The notes under the pieces were generated by a model. The model ran no database searches. It was given only the letters and a program-made list of their open reading frames with translations, and was not told the origin of the DNA. A program made the position numbers and the translations under genes. This document shows, piece by piece, positions 23,196 through 32,672 of a stretch of 64,000 nt of DNA (positions within the stretch are counted from its first letter, which is position 1; each line of letters begins with the position of its first letter). The DNA lies in NCBI GenBank assembly GCA_902500995.1, contig CABVSR010000015.1, positions 37,344 to 101,343 on the forward strand, in the 5' to 3' direction. This DNA comes from an uncultured Nitrospira sp. (GTDB lineage Bacteria > Nitrospirota > Nitrospiria > Nitrospirales > Nitrospiraceae).

Positions 23196-24908
23196 ATGGC
23201 ACGAGGGAAAGCCAACGAGGCGCTACGCAGCAAGACCAAACCGAATGCCGTCGATGAACTCACACGCGGCATCGCCACGCTCCGCGAATTGAGCGTACAG
23301 ATCGAGGATCTGAGCCGCGATGGATTTCCCTACCGGGAAGCAGTCCGCGCCAGAACCGAACTCTCGTTGCGTGAAACCATCAGACGATTGTTCGGTGAAA
23401 AGTCTCCCGAATACCAGGCGCATAAACATCACAAACTCAAGGTCGGCAGCCGCGCAGAATCCGCCCAGAGCACCGCGCTCTTGAAGGAATGCATCGCCGC
23501 GCTGGAAATTCAGAAAGCTGAGTTGCTCGGTCTCAAACCCGATGAGATCCTTGCCCTGGTCGCGCCGAAACCGGATCGTCCGGCGCTGACTGTGGTTCCA
23601 CCTATCACCTCGCCCGATGGCCCCTCAGCTTCGGCAGCGTTAAGCCCTGCCCCGGTTGGAACCGGTTCCCTTGCCGACTCCCCTGTGCCGGCCGCCATAG
23701 CAGCAGTCCCCATCAACCAGCAAGCCCTATCGCTGCCACCCTCTATGGTTGCGGTGGTTCCGCCCTCCGCAACGCCTCCGGCCGCGGACAGCATGCCAGT
23801 ATCGTCTCGCGACAGGCCGGAACCGCCCCCGGTCCCGCAATCGGTCTCTACCGCCTCAGCACCGGCCGAAGTCGCGGTGGTGTCACTGGCGAGCGGCTCA
23901 TCATCTCCTACTGCGCCATCGCCCAAGACCACCAGCACACCTTCATCCACGCCGCCATCGACAACCAATCCCATCTCGAAAGCAGCCGTACATGTTCCCG
24001 TTTCCGAGCCAGCCATTCCTCCTGTCGCGCCGACTACGAATGCCATTCCCCAAGGAACCATGCCACCCGTGCCTCATACGACCTTGCGCCCACGACCCGC
24101 GCCACCAGTCAGCACCGAATTTCCTTCTCCGACTCAACCGGCAGTGAGCGTCGCGACCACGGTGACACCGCCGGCCCCGAAGAATCCTGAGCCATCACAG
24201 CCGGTCGCCTCAGCCTTGCTTGCACCTTCCGCCGCCTCCGGCACTGTTCACGCTCCAGACATTCGAACCGCGCCTCCAAGCGTTCAGGCTCTGGTGGAGA
24301 CAGGACCCAGCCCGACACCGATGCTGCAGCAGGAACCGCCCCCTCCACCCAGCGTGGTGCCATCTCCTGCACCTGTGCGATCAGCAATCCCCGTGTCACC
24401 CGAGATCCGAATCCCCGAAAAGACTCCGGAGGCCAAGGTTTCCGCCGAACCGGGCACGCTGGACATCTTGCGGAGGGTCTGCGCGAGATTCCACCTGGTC
24501 GCTCGCCAACTGCGGCTCAGGAAGGAATATCGCCCGACGCTTGAGATCAACGACGAGTACGATTTGCAGGATCTCTTCTACGCGCTGCTCCGATTGCAGT
24601 TCGATGAAGTCGGGACGGACGAGTGGACTCCGGCCTATACGAACGGCACGCCCCGCACCAGCTATCTTCTCGATTGGGAAAAGACCGTGGTCGTCGTCAA
24701 ACAAACTCGCTCCGGGCTGACGACGAGGGATCTTGCAGAACAGATTGCGGCTGATACCGCCCGCTATTCCGCTCGGCCGAATGCGGCCACGTTGGTGTGC
24801 TTCGTCTACGACCCGGACGGACGTGTGGGAAACCCTCGGGGATTGGAGGCCGACCTCTCCTCGGCCCACGGACCTTTCCGCATCGAAGTCATTGTGGCGC
24901 CCAAGTAA
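23196..24908 (+). CDS. large protein with Pro/Ala-rich linker and a degenerate DpnII/MboI-type PD-(D/E)XK domain
   Basis: 570 residues in three parts. Residues ~1-115 form a helical N-domain (ELTRGIATLRELSVQIEDLS onward). Residues ~125-415 are a very long Pro/Ala/Ser/Thr/Val-rich, probably disordered linker. Residues ~422-570 match the DpnII/MboI-like PD-(D/E)XK domain often found at the C-terminus of uncharacterised proteins (FHLVARQLR, DEYDLQDLFYALLR, TLVCFVYDPDGR, NPRGLEADLS). Members I know carry an Asp before the FLL strand and E-x-K in the next; here the strand reads TSYLL and the next VVVVKQT, so both acidic residues appear replaced. The start at 23196 has an AGAGGGAGA site; an in-frame ATG at 23070 overlaps the previous gene. 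Confidence 0.75.
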   Translation: MARGKANEALRSKTKPNAVDELTRGIATLRELSVQIEDLSRDGFPYREAVRARTELSLRETIRRLFGEKSPEYQAHKHHKLKVGSRAESAQSTALLKECIAALEIQKAELLGLKPDEILALVAPKPDRPALTVVPPITSPDGPSASAALSPAPVGTGSLADSPVPAAIAAVPINQQALSLPPSMVAVVPPSATPPAADSMPVSSRDRPEPPPVPQSVSTASAPAEVAVVSLASGSSSPTAPSPKTTSTPSSTPPSTTNPISKAAVHVPVSEPAIPPVAPTTNAIPQGTMPPVPHTTLRPRPAPPVSTEFPSPTQPAVSVATTVTPPAPKNPEPSQPVASALLAPSAASGTVHAPDIRTAPPSVQALVETGPSPTPMLQQEPPPPPSVVPSPAPVRSAIPVSPEIRIPEKTPEAKVSAEPGTLDILRRVCARFHLVARQLRLRKEYRPTLEINDEYDLQDLFYALLRLQFDEVGTDEWTPAYTNGTPRTSYLLDWEKTVVVVKQTRSGLTTRDLAEQIAADTARYSARPNAATLVCFVYDPDGRVGNPRGLEADLSSAHGPFRIEVIVAPK

Positions 24909-25032
24909 GACAAGGCCTTTCTGGGTGGGCGGAGTCGCCTGCATCGTGTTGACTTCATCCTCGGCAATCCGATAGGTTTCGATTCGCACAAGCCTGCACC
25001 GCGGCGACGCCATTCTAAGGGAGAAGTCCTGC

Positions 25033-25287
25033 ATGCCCGACCGAGCCTACGTCCTGATCAACGTGCACCCCGGTCAAACCGCCGACGTCGTGAAAGCCTT
25101 GGCGGACATCAAAGAGATCAAACAAATCGATCCCTGCTGGGGCAAACCGGACATCTTCACGATCGTGGAGATTCCTCATCAGGACGCCTTGACCCAGCTC
25201 GTGCTGGCGAAAATTCACGCCATTCCCGGTGTCGAACAGACGGATACCCACAACGTCTACCGGCTTCAGGAGACGAAACCCAAATGA
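25033..25287 (+). CDS. stand-alone Lrp/AsnC ligand-binding (RAM) domain protein
   Basis: 84 residues forming one alpha/beta RAM domain: AYVLINVHPGQTADVVKAL, IKQIDPCWGKPDIFTIVEI, then IHAIPGVEQTDTHNVY. No HTH is present, so it cannot bind DNA by itself; stand-alone RAM proteins are thought to sense amino acids or similar ligands and associate with other partners. It has a GGGAGA-like ribosome site, and its stop overlaps the next lipoprotein gene by 4 bp, so they are co-transcribed. Confidence 0.85.
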   Translation: MPDRAYVLINVHPGQTADVVKALADIKEIKQIDPCWGKPDIFTIVEIPHQDALTQLVLAKIHAIPGVEQTDTHNVYRLQETKPK

Positions 25288-25721
25288 CGCGGCTGATCCG
25301 GAATGTTCTGCTCCTCACCTTGATCGCCGGATGCGCCGGAGGTCCTCCCCCTCCTGCGCCGGATGTGATGGAGGTGAGGCTCGAGGCTTCCGCCGACAAG
25401 GTCCAAACCGCAGTGACCGACGTCTTGACACAAGGCGGATACACTGTCGAGCAGGAGGAAGGCGGCAACGTGACGACCGGGATGCGACAGGAAGTCCGCG
25501 GTCCCTGGAATGGATTGTTGCGCTGGAGATTTGGCGTCGGGAAAAGCCGTGTCGAAGCGCGGATCGTGCCGCAAGACGACAACACCACCCGCTTACGGCT
25601 GCAGGTATTTTATCGCGGGAAAGACGGGCTGTTCGACAGGTGGGAAGATGCGGAAACGCCGTTGCCTCAGAGCGCCGCCAACGAAATCCGATTGATCAAG
25701 AACGCCCTCCAATTGTTGTAG
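25284..25721 (+). CDS. predicted lipoprotein, unknown function
   Basis: 145 residues with a lipoprotein signal (LLLTLIAGC). The mature part reads as an alpha/beta sandwich: VMEVRLEASADKVQTAVTDVL, GYTVEQEEGG, then strands VEARIVPQDDNTTRLRLQVF. It resembles small outer-membrane-proximal lipoproteins with a SRPBCC-like or BamC-like fold, but I cannot name the family. Translation is coupled to the upstream RAM-domain gene. The gene is convergent with the regulator that follows; only 7 bp separate the stops. Confidence 0.65.
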   Translation: MTRLIRNVLLLTLIAGCAGGPPPPAPDVMEVRLEASADKVQTAVTDVLTQGGYTVEQEEGGNVTTGMRQEVRGPWNGLLRWRFGVGKSRVEARIVPQDDNTTRLRLQVFYRGKDGLFDRWEDAETPLPQSAANEIRLIKNALQLL

Positions 25722-25728
25722 TCCCCGC

Positions 25729-27123
25729 CTACTTCTCCTCGTTCTCTTCGCCGAAATCCAAGCCGAACCGTTCTGCCATCCGATAGAGCGTGCGCCGATC
25801 GATGCCGAGGATCTTCGCCGCCTTCACCTTATTGCCCCGCGTCTCTTTCAACACCCGCGAGAGATGGCGTTTTTCCACTTCGTCTAAGGTCAGCAACGCG
25901 TCCTGGTCCCCCTCGGACAGTCCAGCCGCAGGCTTGTCCGGCGGACCGGGCTCCGCCCTGATCGATTCGGGAAGATCTTCAGGCAAGAGCAACGGACCAT
26001 GACTCAGAGACACGGCCCGCTCGACCGCATTTTCCAGCTCGCGCACGTTGCCCGGCCAATGGTAGCGCTTCAAGCAGGCCATCGTGTCAGGGGCAAATCC
26101 TCTCACACGCGAGGACTGCTTGGCATATTTCTGCAAAAAATGATGCGCGAGCATCGGGATATCTTCCTGCCGGTCGGCTAACGAAGGGAGCGCGATGCGC
26201 ACCACATTCAACCGGTAGTACAAGTCATCGCGGAATTTTCCTTCTTTGACCAGGCCGGCCAGATCCCGGTTCGTGGCGGCAATAATGCGCACATCGACTT
26301 TGACGGAGGATGTACTGCCGACACGCCGGACTTCCTGCTCCTGCATCACCCGCAGGAGTTTGACCTGGAGCGCCTGGCCGAGATCGCCGATCTCGTCCAG
26401 AAACAACGTGCCGCCATTGGCCGCCTCGAATAAGCCGGCCTTCGCGCCGACGGCCCCGGTGAATGCCCCTTTTTCATAGCCGAACATTTCCGACTCGAGC
26501 AGATGGTCGGGGAGGGCGCCGCAGTTCACGGGAATGAACGGTTTGTCGCGACGGGGGCTATTCAGATGCACGGCTCGTGCGATGAGCTCCTTGCCCGTTC
26601 CACTTTCCCCCTCGATCAGCACCGTGCTCCGCCCGTCAGAGACACGGGCGACCAACTTATAGACTTCCAACATGGCGGGACTACTGCCGACCAAGTGCGA
26701 CCAGGGTTCCCGCTCGCGCGCATCTTCTCGAAACCGGACATTTTCCCGAACCAGGCGGCAATGCTCCAGGCTGCGCTGCACGACCAGACGAATCTCGTCC
26801 CGCTTGAAGGGTTTCGCCAGATAGTCGTAGGCCCCCTGCTTGATGGCTTCGATCGCGCCTTCCAACGATCCGAACGCCGTCAGCAGAACAATCGAGGTCT
26901 CCGGGCTGAACCGTTTGAACTCTTTCAGCACTAAAAAGCCGTCGCCTTGTTCCATGCGGATATCGGTGAGGACGACATCGGGAGGCGCATGTTTCCCCCG
27001 TTCCACCGCGGCTTGGCCGCTGGCAAACGCTTCGACGTCGTACCCTTCTTTGGTGAGCGCCTCTGCCAGCAGGCTCCGGGCGGCTTCATCGTCATCGACC
27101 ACGAACAGTTTTGCCTGACTCAT
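25729..27123 (-). CDS. NtrC-family sigma-54-dependent response regulator
   Basis: 464 residues: receiver ([10 protein letters not shown], phospho-Asp in [11 protein letters not shown]), AAA+ domain (Walker [15 protein letters not shown] loop intact in [12 protein letters not shown], Walker [14 protein letters not shown]-fingers in [12 protein letters not shown]) and a Fis-type HTH at the C-terminus ([22 protein letters not shown]). It should activate sigma-54 promoters when phosphorylated. Start 27123 is chosen where the receiver begins (MSQAKLF); the frame extends 28 codons upstream into the kinase's end. The kinase gene lies directly upstream on the same strand with a 13-bp gap, so the two form a cognate pair. 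Confidence 0.93.
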   Translation of the reverse strand: MSQAKLFVVDDDEAARSLLAEALTKEGYDVEAFASGQAAVERGKHAPPDVVLTDIRMEQGDGFLVLKEFKRFSPETSIVLLTAFGSLEGAIEAIKQGAYDYLAKPFKRDEIRLVVQRSLEHCRLVRENVRFREDAREREPWSHLVGSSPAMLEVYKLVARVSDGRSTVLIEGESGTGKELIARAVHLNSPRRDKPFIPVNCGALPDHLLESEMFGYEKGAFTGAVGAKAGLFEAANGGTLFLDEIGDLGQALQVKLLRVMQEQEVRRVGSTSSVKVDVRIIAATNRDLAGLVKEGKFRDDLYYRLNVVRIALPSLADRQEDIPMLAHHFLQKYAKQSSRVRGFAPDTMACLKRYHWPGNVRELENAVERAVSLSHGPLLLPEDLPESIRAEPGPPDKPAAGLSEGDQDALLTLDEVEKRHLSRVLKETRGNKVKAAKILGIDRRTLYRMAERFGLDFGEENEEK

Positions 27124-27136
27124 CAGCCTCGTGCTC

Positions 27137-28288
27137 CTACGGTGCCGCGGGATTCGCCGGCAATCCGGGAAGTACCACGGTCGCCGTCGTCCCTCTTCCC
27201 ACTTCACTCTCCAGTGTCAGCCGGCCGCCGTGCGTCACCACGACCTCACGGCTGAGAAACAATCCCAAGCCCGTTCCCTTGCCGATGGCCTTCGTCGTAA
27301 AAAACGGTTGGAAGGCCCGCTCCACATCCTCCTGCGGGATTCCGCATCCGGAGTCCGTCACTACAAGCATTGCCGTCGTATCGAGATCGGCCCGTCCCGT
27401 ACAGGCGCCGCGCTCCCGTTCTTCTGCCGACGCGGGACGCGCCGCAGCCGACACGGTGACCTGCCCTCCCGCTCCGGTCGCCGCCAATGCATTGGTGAGC
27501 AGATTCACCAACACTTGATGAATTTTTTCGGCATCCGCCCAGACCAGCACCGACGGCGCGACCTTGGCGTGAAGCGCCACGCCTTTCGCATGGTATCCCG
27601 GCTCCATCAGCGCGACCACCGGCTCAATCAGGCGCTCGGCCGGATACCAGGTCGGTTCGGGCTTGCGTTGCCTCGTGGAGGAGAGCAGATCTTGAATGAT
27701 CCGGACCACACGATTCAACTGTTCATCGATGATCCCGATCCGTTTGTGCATCTCAGCGGTGAGACCCGGTTCTTCCGCCAAGGCCTCCACATGCCAGGCG
27801 ATGGAATGCAAGGGCGTCCCGACTTCGTGGGCCACCGACGCCACCAATTGGCCTACCGCCGCCAGCCGCTCCGACCGCGCGAGTGTGTCCTTGAGCTCGA
27901 CCAGCTGCGTATTGGCCCGCAGGAGATGTTCCGTTTGAGTCGCGAGCGCCGCTCGCGCCGCTTCTTCCCTGGCTTTCCGCTCCTCCCACGTGACGCCGAG
28001 ATAGGCGACCCCGGCCAGCACGCATACGACCATGATGCGATTGAAGACAACCGTCGTGAACCGTTCTTTTTTCTTCGCCGGCTGAAAGAGACCGATGAAC
28101 GTCACGAGAATGCACAGGGCCAGGGTCAACACCATGAGCTGCCGGTTCCGAACAGTGGCCACGAGAAAAATCGGAAGCACAAACCCGAATGCGCCCACGA
28201 CATTCAACGGAAACATCCATTCCATCACCGTCACGATGAGGAACAGGCAGGCGGCAATTCCGAGCACAAGTTGATTGCGGCTTTTCAT
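27137..28288 (-). CDS. membrane sensor histidine kinase paired with the sigma-54 regulator
   Basis: 383 residues with four closely spaced membrane helices in the first ~110 residues and almost no periplasmic loop, so it probably senses within or near the membrane. A coiled coil near 115-155 is followed by HisKA with the phospho-His in VASVAHEVGTPLHSI and a HATPase domain (NLLTNALAATG, DSGCGIP, GTGLGLFLSREV). ATG 28288 gives the membrane helices directly; the longer frame adds 30 residues without a ribosome site. In phosphorelays of this AtoS/ZraS type the kinase controls the downstream regulator. Confidence 0.92.
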   Translation of the reverse strand: MKSRNQLVLGIAACLFLIVTVMEWMFPLNVVGAFGFVLPIFLVATVRNRQLMVLTLALCILVTFIGLFQPAKKKERFTTVVFNRIMVVCVLAGVAYLGVTWEERKAREEAARAALATQTEHLLRANTQLVELKDTLARSERLAAVGQLVASVAHEVGTPLHSIAWHVEALAEEPGLTAEMHKRIGIIDEQLNRVVRIIQDLLSSTRQRKPEPTWYPAERLIEPVVALMEPGYHAKGVALHAKVAPSVLVWADAEKIHQVLVNLLTNALAATGAGGQVTVSAAARPASAEERERGACTGRADLDTTAMLVVTDSGCGIPQEDVERAFQPFFTTKAIGKGTGLGLFLSREVVVTHGGRLTLESEVGRGTTATVVLPGLPANPAAP

Positions 28289-28414
28289 GACGATCCTGCG
28301 CTTCGTGACGCGGGCGGGGTGGCGCCGGCGGCCCGAACAGGCCGCACAGCCACCATGGCCGCCTGAACCTGTGGGCAAGGCGGGTCTAAGGCCGAGGCTG
28401 TTTCCCGAACGGAG

Positions 28415-30676
28415 CTACGGGTGCGCGGCAGGAGGGCGGAGCATACGGATGGCTGCAGCAAGGGATTGCACTCGCTCATCCTGTTGGAGTTCCTCCAGCG
28501 ACAGCGACAATTTGCGCGACCAGTTCGGATAGGCGTCTACGGTACCAGGCAAATTCATCTGTGTCACTTCACCGATCACATCGTCTAGGTTGGCCAAGAC
28601 GACCCAGGCGGGCGATCCCGCGAGATACAGGTGGATCGCGCGGCAGAGATCCGGCGTCATCACCGGCACGGATTCCTGCTGAGCGCTCACGCCGGGAGGC
28701 AGCAATCCCGCGCCCTGAAGTGCCGCAAGGAAGTGCTGTTTGTCTGTCGCGCGTTCGTCTAACGCCTGCTGCACCGCCTGTTCATGCGCATACATGCCGA
28801 GCCTGGCGCGCAGCCGGATATCCTCCCCGCTCCAATAGCCGGTCAACGTCGGAAGATCATGGGTGGTGACGACCGCGAGCGATTGATCGGGATAGGCCGA
28901 CGGGGGTTTGCAGGAGCCGTCCCAGTTCCGTTCGAAGTAGAAGACGCGATAGGAGAGAATCTTGTACCGGGCCAGCTGCTCGCGAACATAGTCCGGCACC
29001 GTCCCCAAATCTTCGCCGATGACCAGGGTCTGGGCACGGGTGCTTTCCAGTGCGAGAATCCGCAACAAGTCCTCCGCCGGATACTGCACATACGCCCCCG
29101 CCGCCGCCGTCAACCCGCGAGGCACCCAGAACAGCCGGAACAACATCATCACATGATCGATGCGAATCGCCCCGCCCTGCCGCAACGTTTTCCGGAGCAG
29201 CTCGATGAAGGAACGATACCCAGTCGTTTTCAACCGGAGCGGATGAAAGGGGGCAAACCCCCAATTTTGTCCCTGGGGAGCAAAGGCGTCCGGCGGGGCG
29301 CCGCAATCTGCGCCCAATGCCAGGGTATCCTGCAACATCCAGGCTTCCGCCCCGTTGCGATCGCTCCCCAGCGCCAGGTCCGGATACAGCCCGACCGTCA
29401 TCTGCACCTGAGAGGCGCGGGTATTGGCAGCCCGGAGCTGATCGGCAGCCACCCATTGCACATACTGAAAGAAGCGGACCCGTTTGCGATGGCGCCGCGC
29501 AAATTCCCGTAGCGCAGGCGAACCGGGACTCCGGTACTGGGCCGGCCATTCCGGCCAGAGTTTCGGCGCCTGCTCAATGAGGCGCCGGTCTTCCTCCAGC
29601 ACCTGAAATAAGGCAAACCGCTCCAGCGACTCCCCTTCATCCCTGATGAAACGCTCCAGCAGCCATCCCCTGGCGCTGGTGGGCTGCAGAGAGGGTTCGG
29701 TGCCTGCATAGTTCTCCGTGAGGAATTGCCGGTAGGCGAGATCCAGCATCGTGCGCTTCGCCTTGACCACGGACTCGGAGTCCACGAAATCCGCCGCGCG
29801 CGCCTGCTCCACGATGGTCTGAAATTCCGGACTGTGCCGGAGCCGCTGCGCCTCAGGCGAGGCGTGGTATTCTGGCAAGCGATCCAGATCGACGTAGAGC
29901 TCGTTCAGGAACAGGCGGCTCGTCGGAGAATAGGGACTGAGGTGATGCGGACGCGAATTTTTCAACGCATGGAGCGGGTTCAGTCCGATGATGCCGGCGC
30001 CCAATTCCTTGCCGGCCCATTCGACCAGACGGGTCAAATCCGTAAAATCGCCGGCGCCCCAATTCGTCCGCGATCGCAACGCATAGAGTTGCACCGCCAA
30101 TCCCCACACCCGCTCCCCTTGCGCCATTCCGGGAGGAACATAACAATGCGCGGGAGCCACCAGGATACGGAGCACCCCCTTCGTGGTGATCGTTCCAACG
30201 GTGCCTGCCACTGAGAGGTCGTAATAGCCGAGGTCCAGATTGGGAACGAGCGGTAATTCAAGACGGACCATACGCCGCCCTGCCACCACCTGAACCTCGC
30301 GTGGGGTCAGTCCGGGACCGGCATCCTCACGATGAACGATCGTGCCCTTTTCATCGCTGAGGTGCCATGCCAGAACGAACTGTTCCTCGTCCTTTTCCTC
30401 GAGGGGGAGACGAAATGCCCACCCCGTCGGGCCGTATCCCTGTTCGAGAATCAGCATCGGATCGCAGGCCTGCCTCCACGGCGCCTCGTCCCAGTCGATG
30501 AGAGCTTGCGCCAGGGACTCGCGCGTCGCCGTGTCGAATCCCATGGCCGAGAGAATGGCGCGACGCGTGTCGTCGCTGGTCACATGGAGGGTTCCGACGA
30601 TGTCGTAATAGTCAGGGGAAATGCCGGCCCGCGAGGCGAGAAGGCAAAGCAGGTCTTGCTCGGTGCCGTCGTACAT
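28415..30676 (-). CDS. malQ: 4-alpha-glucanotransferase (amylomaltase, GH77)
   Basis: 753-residue MalQ of the long bacterial type. An N-terminal ~185-residue extension with sandwich-like domains precedes the GH77 barrel. Barrel marks: WGLAVQLYALRSRTNWGAGD, NPLHAL with SPYSP, the nucleophile Asp in IRIDHVMML, the acid/base Glu in VIGEDLGTVP and the third Asp in TTHDLPTLTGYW. It transfers alpha-1,4-glucan segments in maltodextrin and glycogen metabolism. The end (YPNWSRKLSLSLEEL) is useful because a diverged copy of that C-terminus lies next to treZ at 54063..54320. It is transcribed alone, divergent from the DUF72 gene. Confidence 0.95.
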   Translation of the reverse strand: MYDGTEQDLLCLLASRAGISPDYYDIVGTLHVTSDDTRRAILSAMGFDTATRESLAQALIDWDEAPWRQACDPMLILEQGYGPTGWAFRLPLEEKDEEQFVLAWHLSDEKGTIVHREDAGPGLTPREVQVVAGRRMVRLELPLVPNLDLGYYDLSVAGTVGTITTKGVLRILVAPAHCYVPPGMAQGERVWGLAVQLYALRSRTNWGAGDFTDLTRLVEWAGKELGAGIIGLNPLHALKNSRPHHLSPYSPTSRLFLNELYVDLDRLPEYHASPEAQRLRHSPEFQTIVEQARAADFVDSESVVKAKRTMLDLAYRQFLTENYAGTEPSLQPTSARGWLLERFIRDEGESLERFALFQVLEEDRRLIEQAPKLWPEWPAQYRSPGSPALREFARRHRKRVRFFQYVQWVAADQLRAANTRASQVQMTVGLYPDLALGSDRNGAEAWMLQDTLALGADCGAPPDAFAPQGQNWGFAPFHPLRLKTTGYRSFIELLRKTLRQGGAIRIDHVMMLFRLFWVPRGLTAAAGAYVQYPAEDLLRILALESTRAQTLVIGEDLGTVPDYVREQLARYKILSYRVFYFERNWDGSCKPPSAYPDQSLAVVTTHDLPTLTGYWSGEDIRLRARLGMYAHEQAVQQALDERATDKQHFLAALQGAGLLPPGVSAQQESVPVMTPDLCRAIHLYLAGSPAWVVLANLDDVIGEVTQMNLPGTVDAYPNWSRKLSLSLEELQQDERVQSLAAAIRMLRPPAAHP

Positions 30677-30842
30677 ACGTGTCGTGGCCGAGTGTGAGTG
30701 AAGACCTCCGTCAAGTCAAGGCGTCCTACGTTTTCCCGCACGGAGTGCGCTACAATCCCCGCATGACCATGCTTGCGCAGGAACAACCCCACGCTCGACC
30801 CTCCGCACTGGTTTTCCCCGGAACACACCGTCTACCCAGGCG

Positions 30843-31793
30843 ATGTCTTTGATGAGCCACCGGTCACTGGTTCGTTTCGGCACGAGTTCCTGGGCCTACG
30901 AGGGCTGGCGTGGTCAAATCTATCGCCGCTCGTATCCGGCTAACCGGTTCTCCAAGGATAGCCTGGCCGAATATGCCGCCTTTCCTCCCGGTGAGGCACC
31001 GCTGTTTCGAACCGTCGGCATCGACCATTCCTTCTATCGGCCGGCCGGCGCCGCGCAACTCACACATTACGCAAGCCAGGTTCCACCCGATTTCCACTTT
31101 TGCTCCAAGGTGTGGGAAGAACTGACGGTTCCCGTCTATGCCGATCTCCCGCGCTATGGCGCCAAAGCAGGAAAACCCAACCCCCGGTTTCTCGACAGCA
31201 GTCTCTTTCGCGACCTGGTCCTGCAGCCGTTTCGCGAGGCCCTTCCCGGACGGATCGGCCCGTTCATCTTCGAATTTCAGCGAAGCGGATTGGATCCTCG
31301 CGCCTTTCTCGACGCCCTGGACCGATTTCTGACCGATCTCCCTGCCGGGTATCCCTATGCCGTGGAAATCCGGAACCCTGCGGTCTTGAGTCCCCGATAC
31401 CGGGAGATCCTGCTTGCGCATCGGGTCGCTCACACCTACAACCACTGGACGGGGATGCCGCCGCTGCTGGCCCAGCATCGCCTCCTCAGCGAACGTTTCA
31501 CCGCTCCTTTTGTCGTGCTGCGCCTTCTCACGCCGCTCGGCCTCCCCTATGCCGATGCCGTGGAGCGTTATGCCCCCTATACTCGCATCGTTGCCCCGCA
31601 GCCGCAGATGCGCCGGGATGCTGCTTCGTTGATCGACGCAGCCACTTCCCAAGGCGTGACGCCCTACGTGCTCGTCAACAATCGTTCGGAGGGCAATGCG
31701 CCTCTCACCATTGAAGCCATCGCCGGGATGGTGGCCGCGCTTCCTGACCCACCGACATTGCTGCCGCCTACCACGCGTGGTAGCATAATGTAG
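30843..31793 (+). CDS. DUF72 family protein
   Basis: 316 residues of the DUF72 TIM-barrel-like family: VRFGTSSWAYEGWRGQIY near the start, VGIDHSFYRPA, FHFCSKVWEELT, IGPFIFEFQ, YAVEIRNPA and, near the end, TPYVLVNNRSEGNAP. The family is widespread, its biochemical activity unproven; a TIM-barrel phospho-ligand or nucleic-acid role has been suggested. ATG 30843 is used; an alternative ATG lies three codons later. It is divergent from malQ, with ~165 bp between them that should contain both promoters. Confidence 0.9.
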   Translation: MSLMSHRSLVRFGTSSWAYEGWRGQIYRRSYPANRFSKDSLAEYAAFPPGEAPLFRTVGIDHSFYRPAGAAQLTHYASQVPPDFHFCSKVWEELTVPVYADLPRYGAKAGKPNPRFLDSSLFRDLVLQPFREALPGRIGPFIFEFQRSGLDPRAFLDALDRFLTDLPAGYPYAVEIRNPAVLSPRYREILLAHRVAHTYNHWTGMPPLLAQHRLLSERFTAPFVVLRLLTPLGLPYADAVERYAPYTRIVAPQPQMRRDAASLIDAATSQGVTPYVLVNNRSEGNAPLTIEAIAGMVAALPDPPTLLPPTTRGSIM

Positions 31794-31853
31794 TGCGAGC
31801 ACCCCGCTCGAAGCGCGTCCATGAGAATCTCGCATGAAAGGGGAGGATCTCGT

Positions 31854-32588
31854 ATGACTCCGCTGCTGTCTTTGTCCCGAAGCGGCGCCCTCTTCGCGGT
31901 CGCCGTCCAGTGTTTCGCCTCGTGGATCCCGGCCCAGGCCGCATCTGATCAGTCCCGCGTGGATATCACCGGAGATTATCGTTACGCGTATCACCAGCCC
32001 GAAACGGCCTCGGAAGCCAAGCAGCATGCCTGCACAGAAGCGCTGCATCAGGCCGTCAGCACCTCGGCGGCCGTGCGTGAACATACCGCGTCGATCGTCG
32101 ACTCCAAACTGTTCCATACACTGGTCCATACCCTGGCTGCCCAACACGTCACCGATCGGCAGATTCTCCAGCAAAGCGAACAGGGCCGCACGGTGTACTG
32201 CAAGGTCAAGGCGGTCTTCGAGGCAGACGCAGTGGAGCGCGTTCTCATTGCACAGACCGCGAACGGATCAGAGCAGGTGCTGGATCAGAATCGAGCGCTC
32301 AAAATTCTCGCCGCGCACGAGGAGGCAGACGGGACGCTCGTGATCACCTATCAGGCGCGCAAGCGTCTCGATTGGTTGGGCACGGCCTATCAGGGCGGGC
32401 TGCGCGAAGCCGCCGACGTGATGGTGGACTTCTACGATGAACAAGGCATTCTGGTTCGAAGCAGCCGCCACCCGGCGAGAAAGTCAGCGGCGGCGGGCGA
32501 TGATGTGATGAATCCCGGTGAGATTGGGACGCTCAAAATCCCGAAACCGCTGAATGCGAAAACCTTCCGTGTGTGGGTCGTGAAGTAG
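31854..32588 (+). CDS. secreted protein, unknown function
   Basis: 244 residues with a signal peptide (hydrophobic 12-27, cleavage near AQAASD). The segment with SEAKQHACTEALHQAVSTSA followed by VEDxxL-type helices is reminiscent of the LPP20/flagellar-assembly-T-like N-domain seen in secreted proteins, in which a helix containing C-x-EAL packs on strands, but this is weak. Start 31854 has a GGGGAGG site. A strong bidirectional terminator follows 14 bp after the stop. Confidence 0.6.
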   Translation: MTPLLSLSRSGALFAVAVQCFASWIPAQAASDQSRVDITGDYRYAYHQPETASEAKQHACTEALHQAVSTSAAVREHTASIVDSKLFHTLVHTLAAQHVTDRQILQQSEQGRTVYCKVKAVFEADAVERVLIAQTANGSEQVLDQNRALKILAAHEEADGTLVITYQARKRLDWLGTAYQGGLREAADVMVDFYDEQGILVRSSRHPARKSAAAGDDVMNPGEIGTLKIPKPLNAKTFRVWVVK

Positions 32589-32602
32589 CCGCGATCGTTC
32601 CG

Positions 32603-32636
32603 AGGGGTAAAACCGGATCACTCCGGTTTTACCCCT
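32603..32636. terminator. bidirectional stem-loop between convergent genes
   Basis: A perfect 15-bp stem with a 4-base loop: AGGGGTAAAACCGGA, TCAC, TCCGGTTTTACCCCT. It lies between the stops of the convergent genes ending at 32588 (+) and 32673 (-). The A/T-rich middle and GC-rich ends suit a terminator; no long T-tract follows on either strand. Confidence 0.8.
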
Positions 32637-32672
32637 GGTCTCCGTCAAGTTCACCTCCAGCGCCGCAGATAC

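Noticed and set aside
23749..24147. Plus-strand frame rich in Pro/Arg inside the large PD-(D/E)XK protein
   Set aside because: Out-of-frame reading of the Pro/Ala-rich linker.
27131..28366. Plus-strand frame of 411 codons opposite the histidine kinase
   Set aside because: Antisense shadow; the kinase on the minus strand has all motifs.
30864..32174. Minus-strand frame of 436 codons opposite the DUF72 gene
   Set aside because: Antisense shadow of a well-matched DUF72 protein, with a Gly/Arg/His-rich composition.
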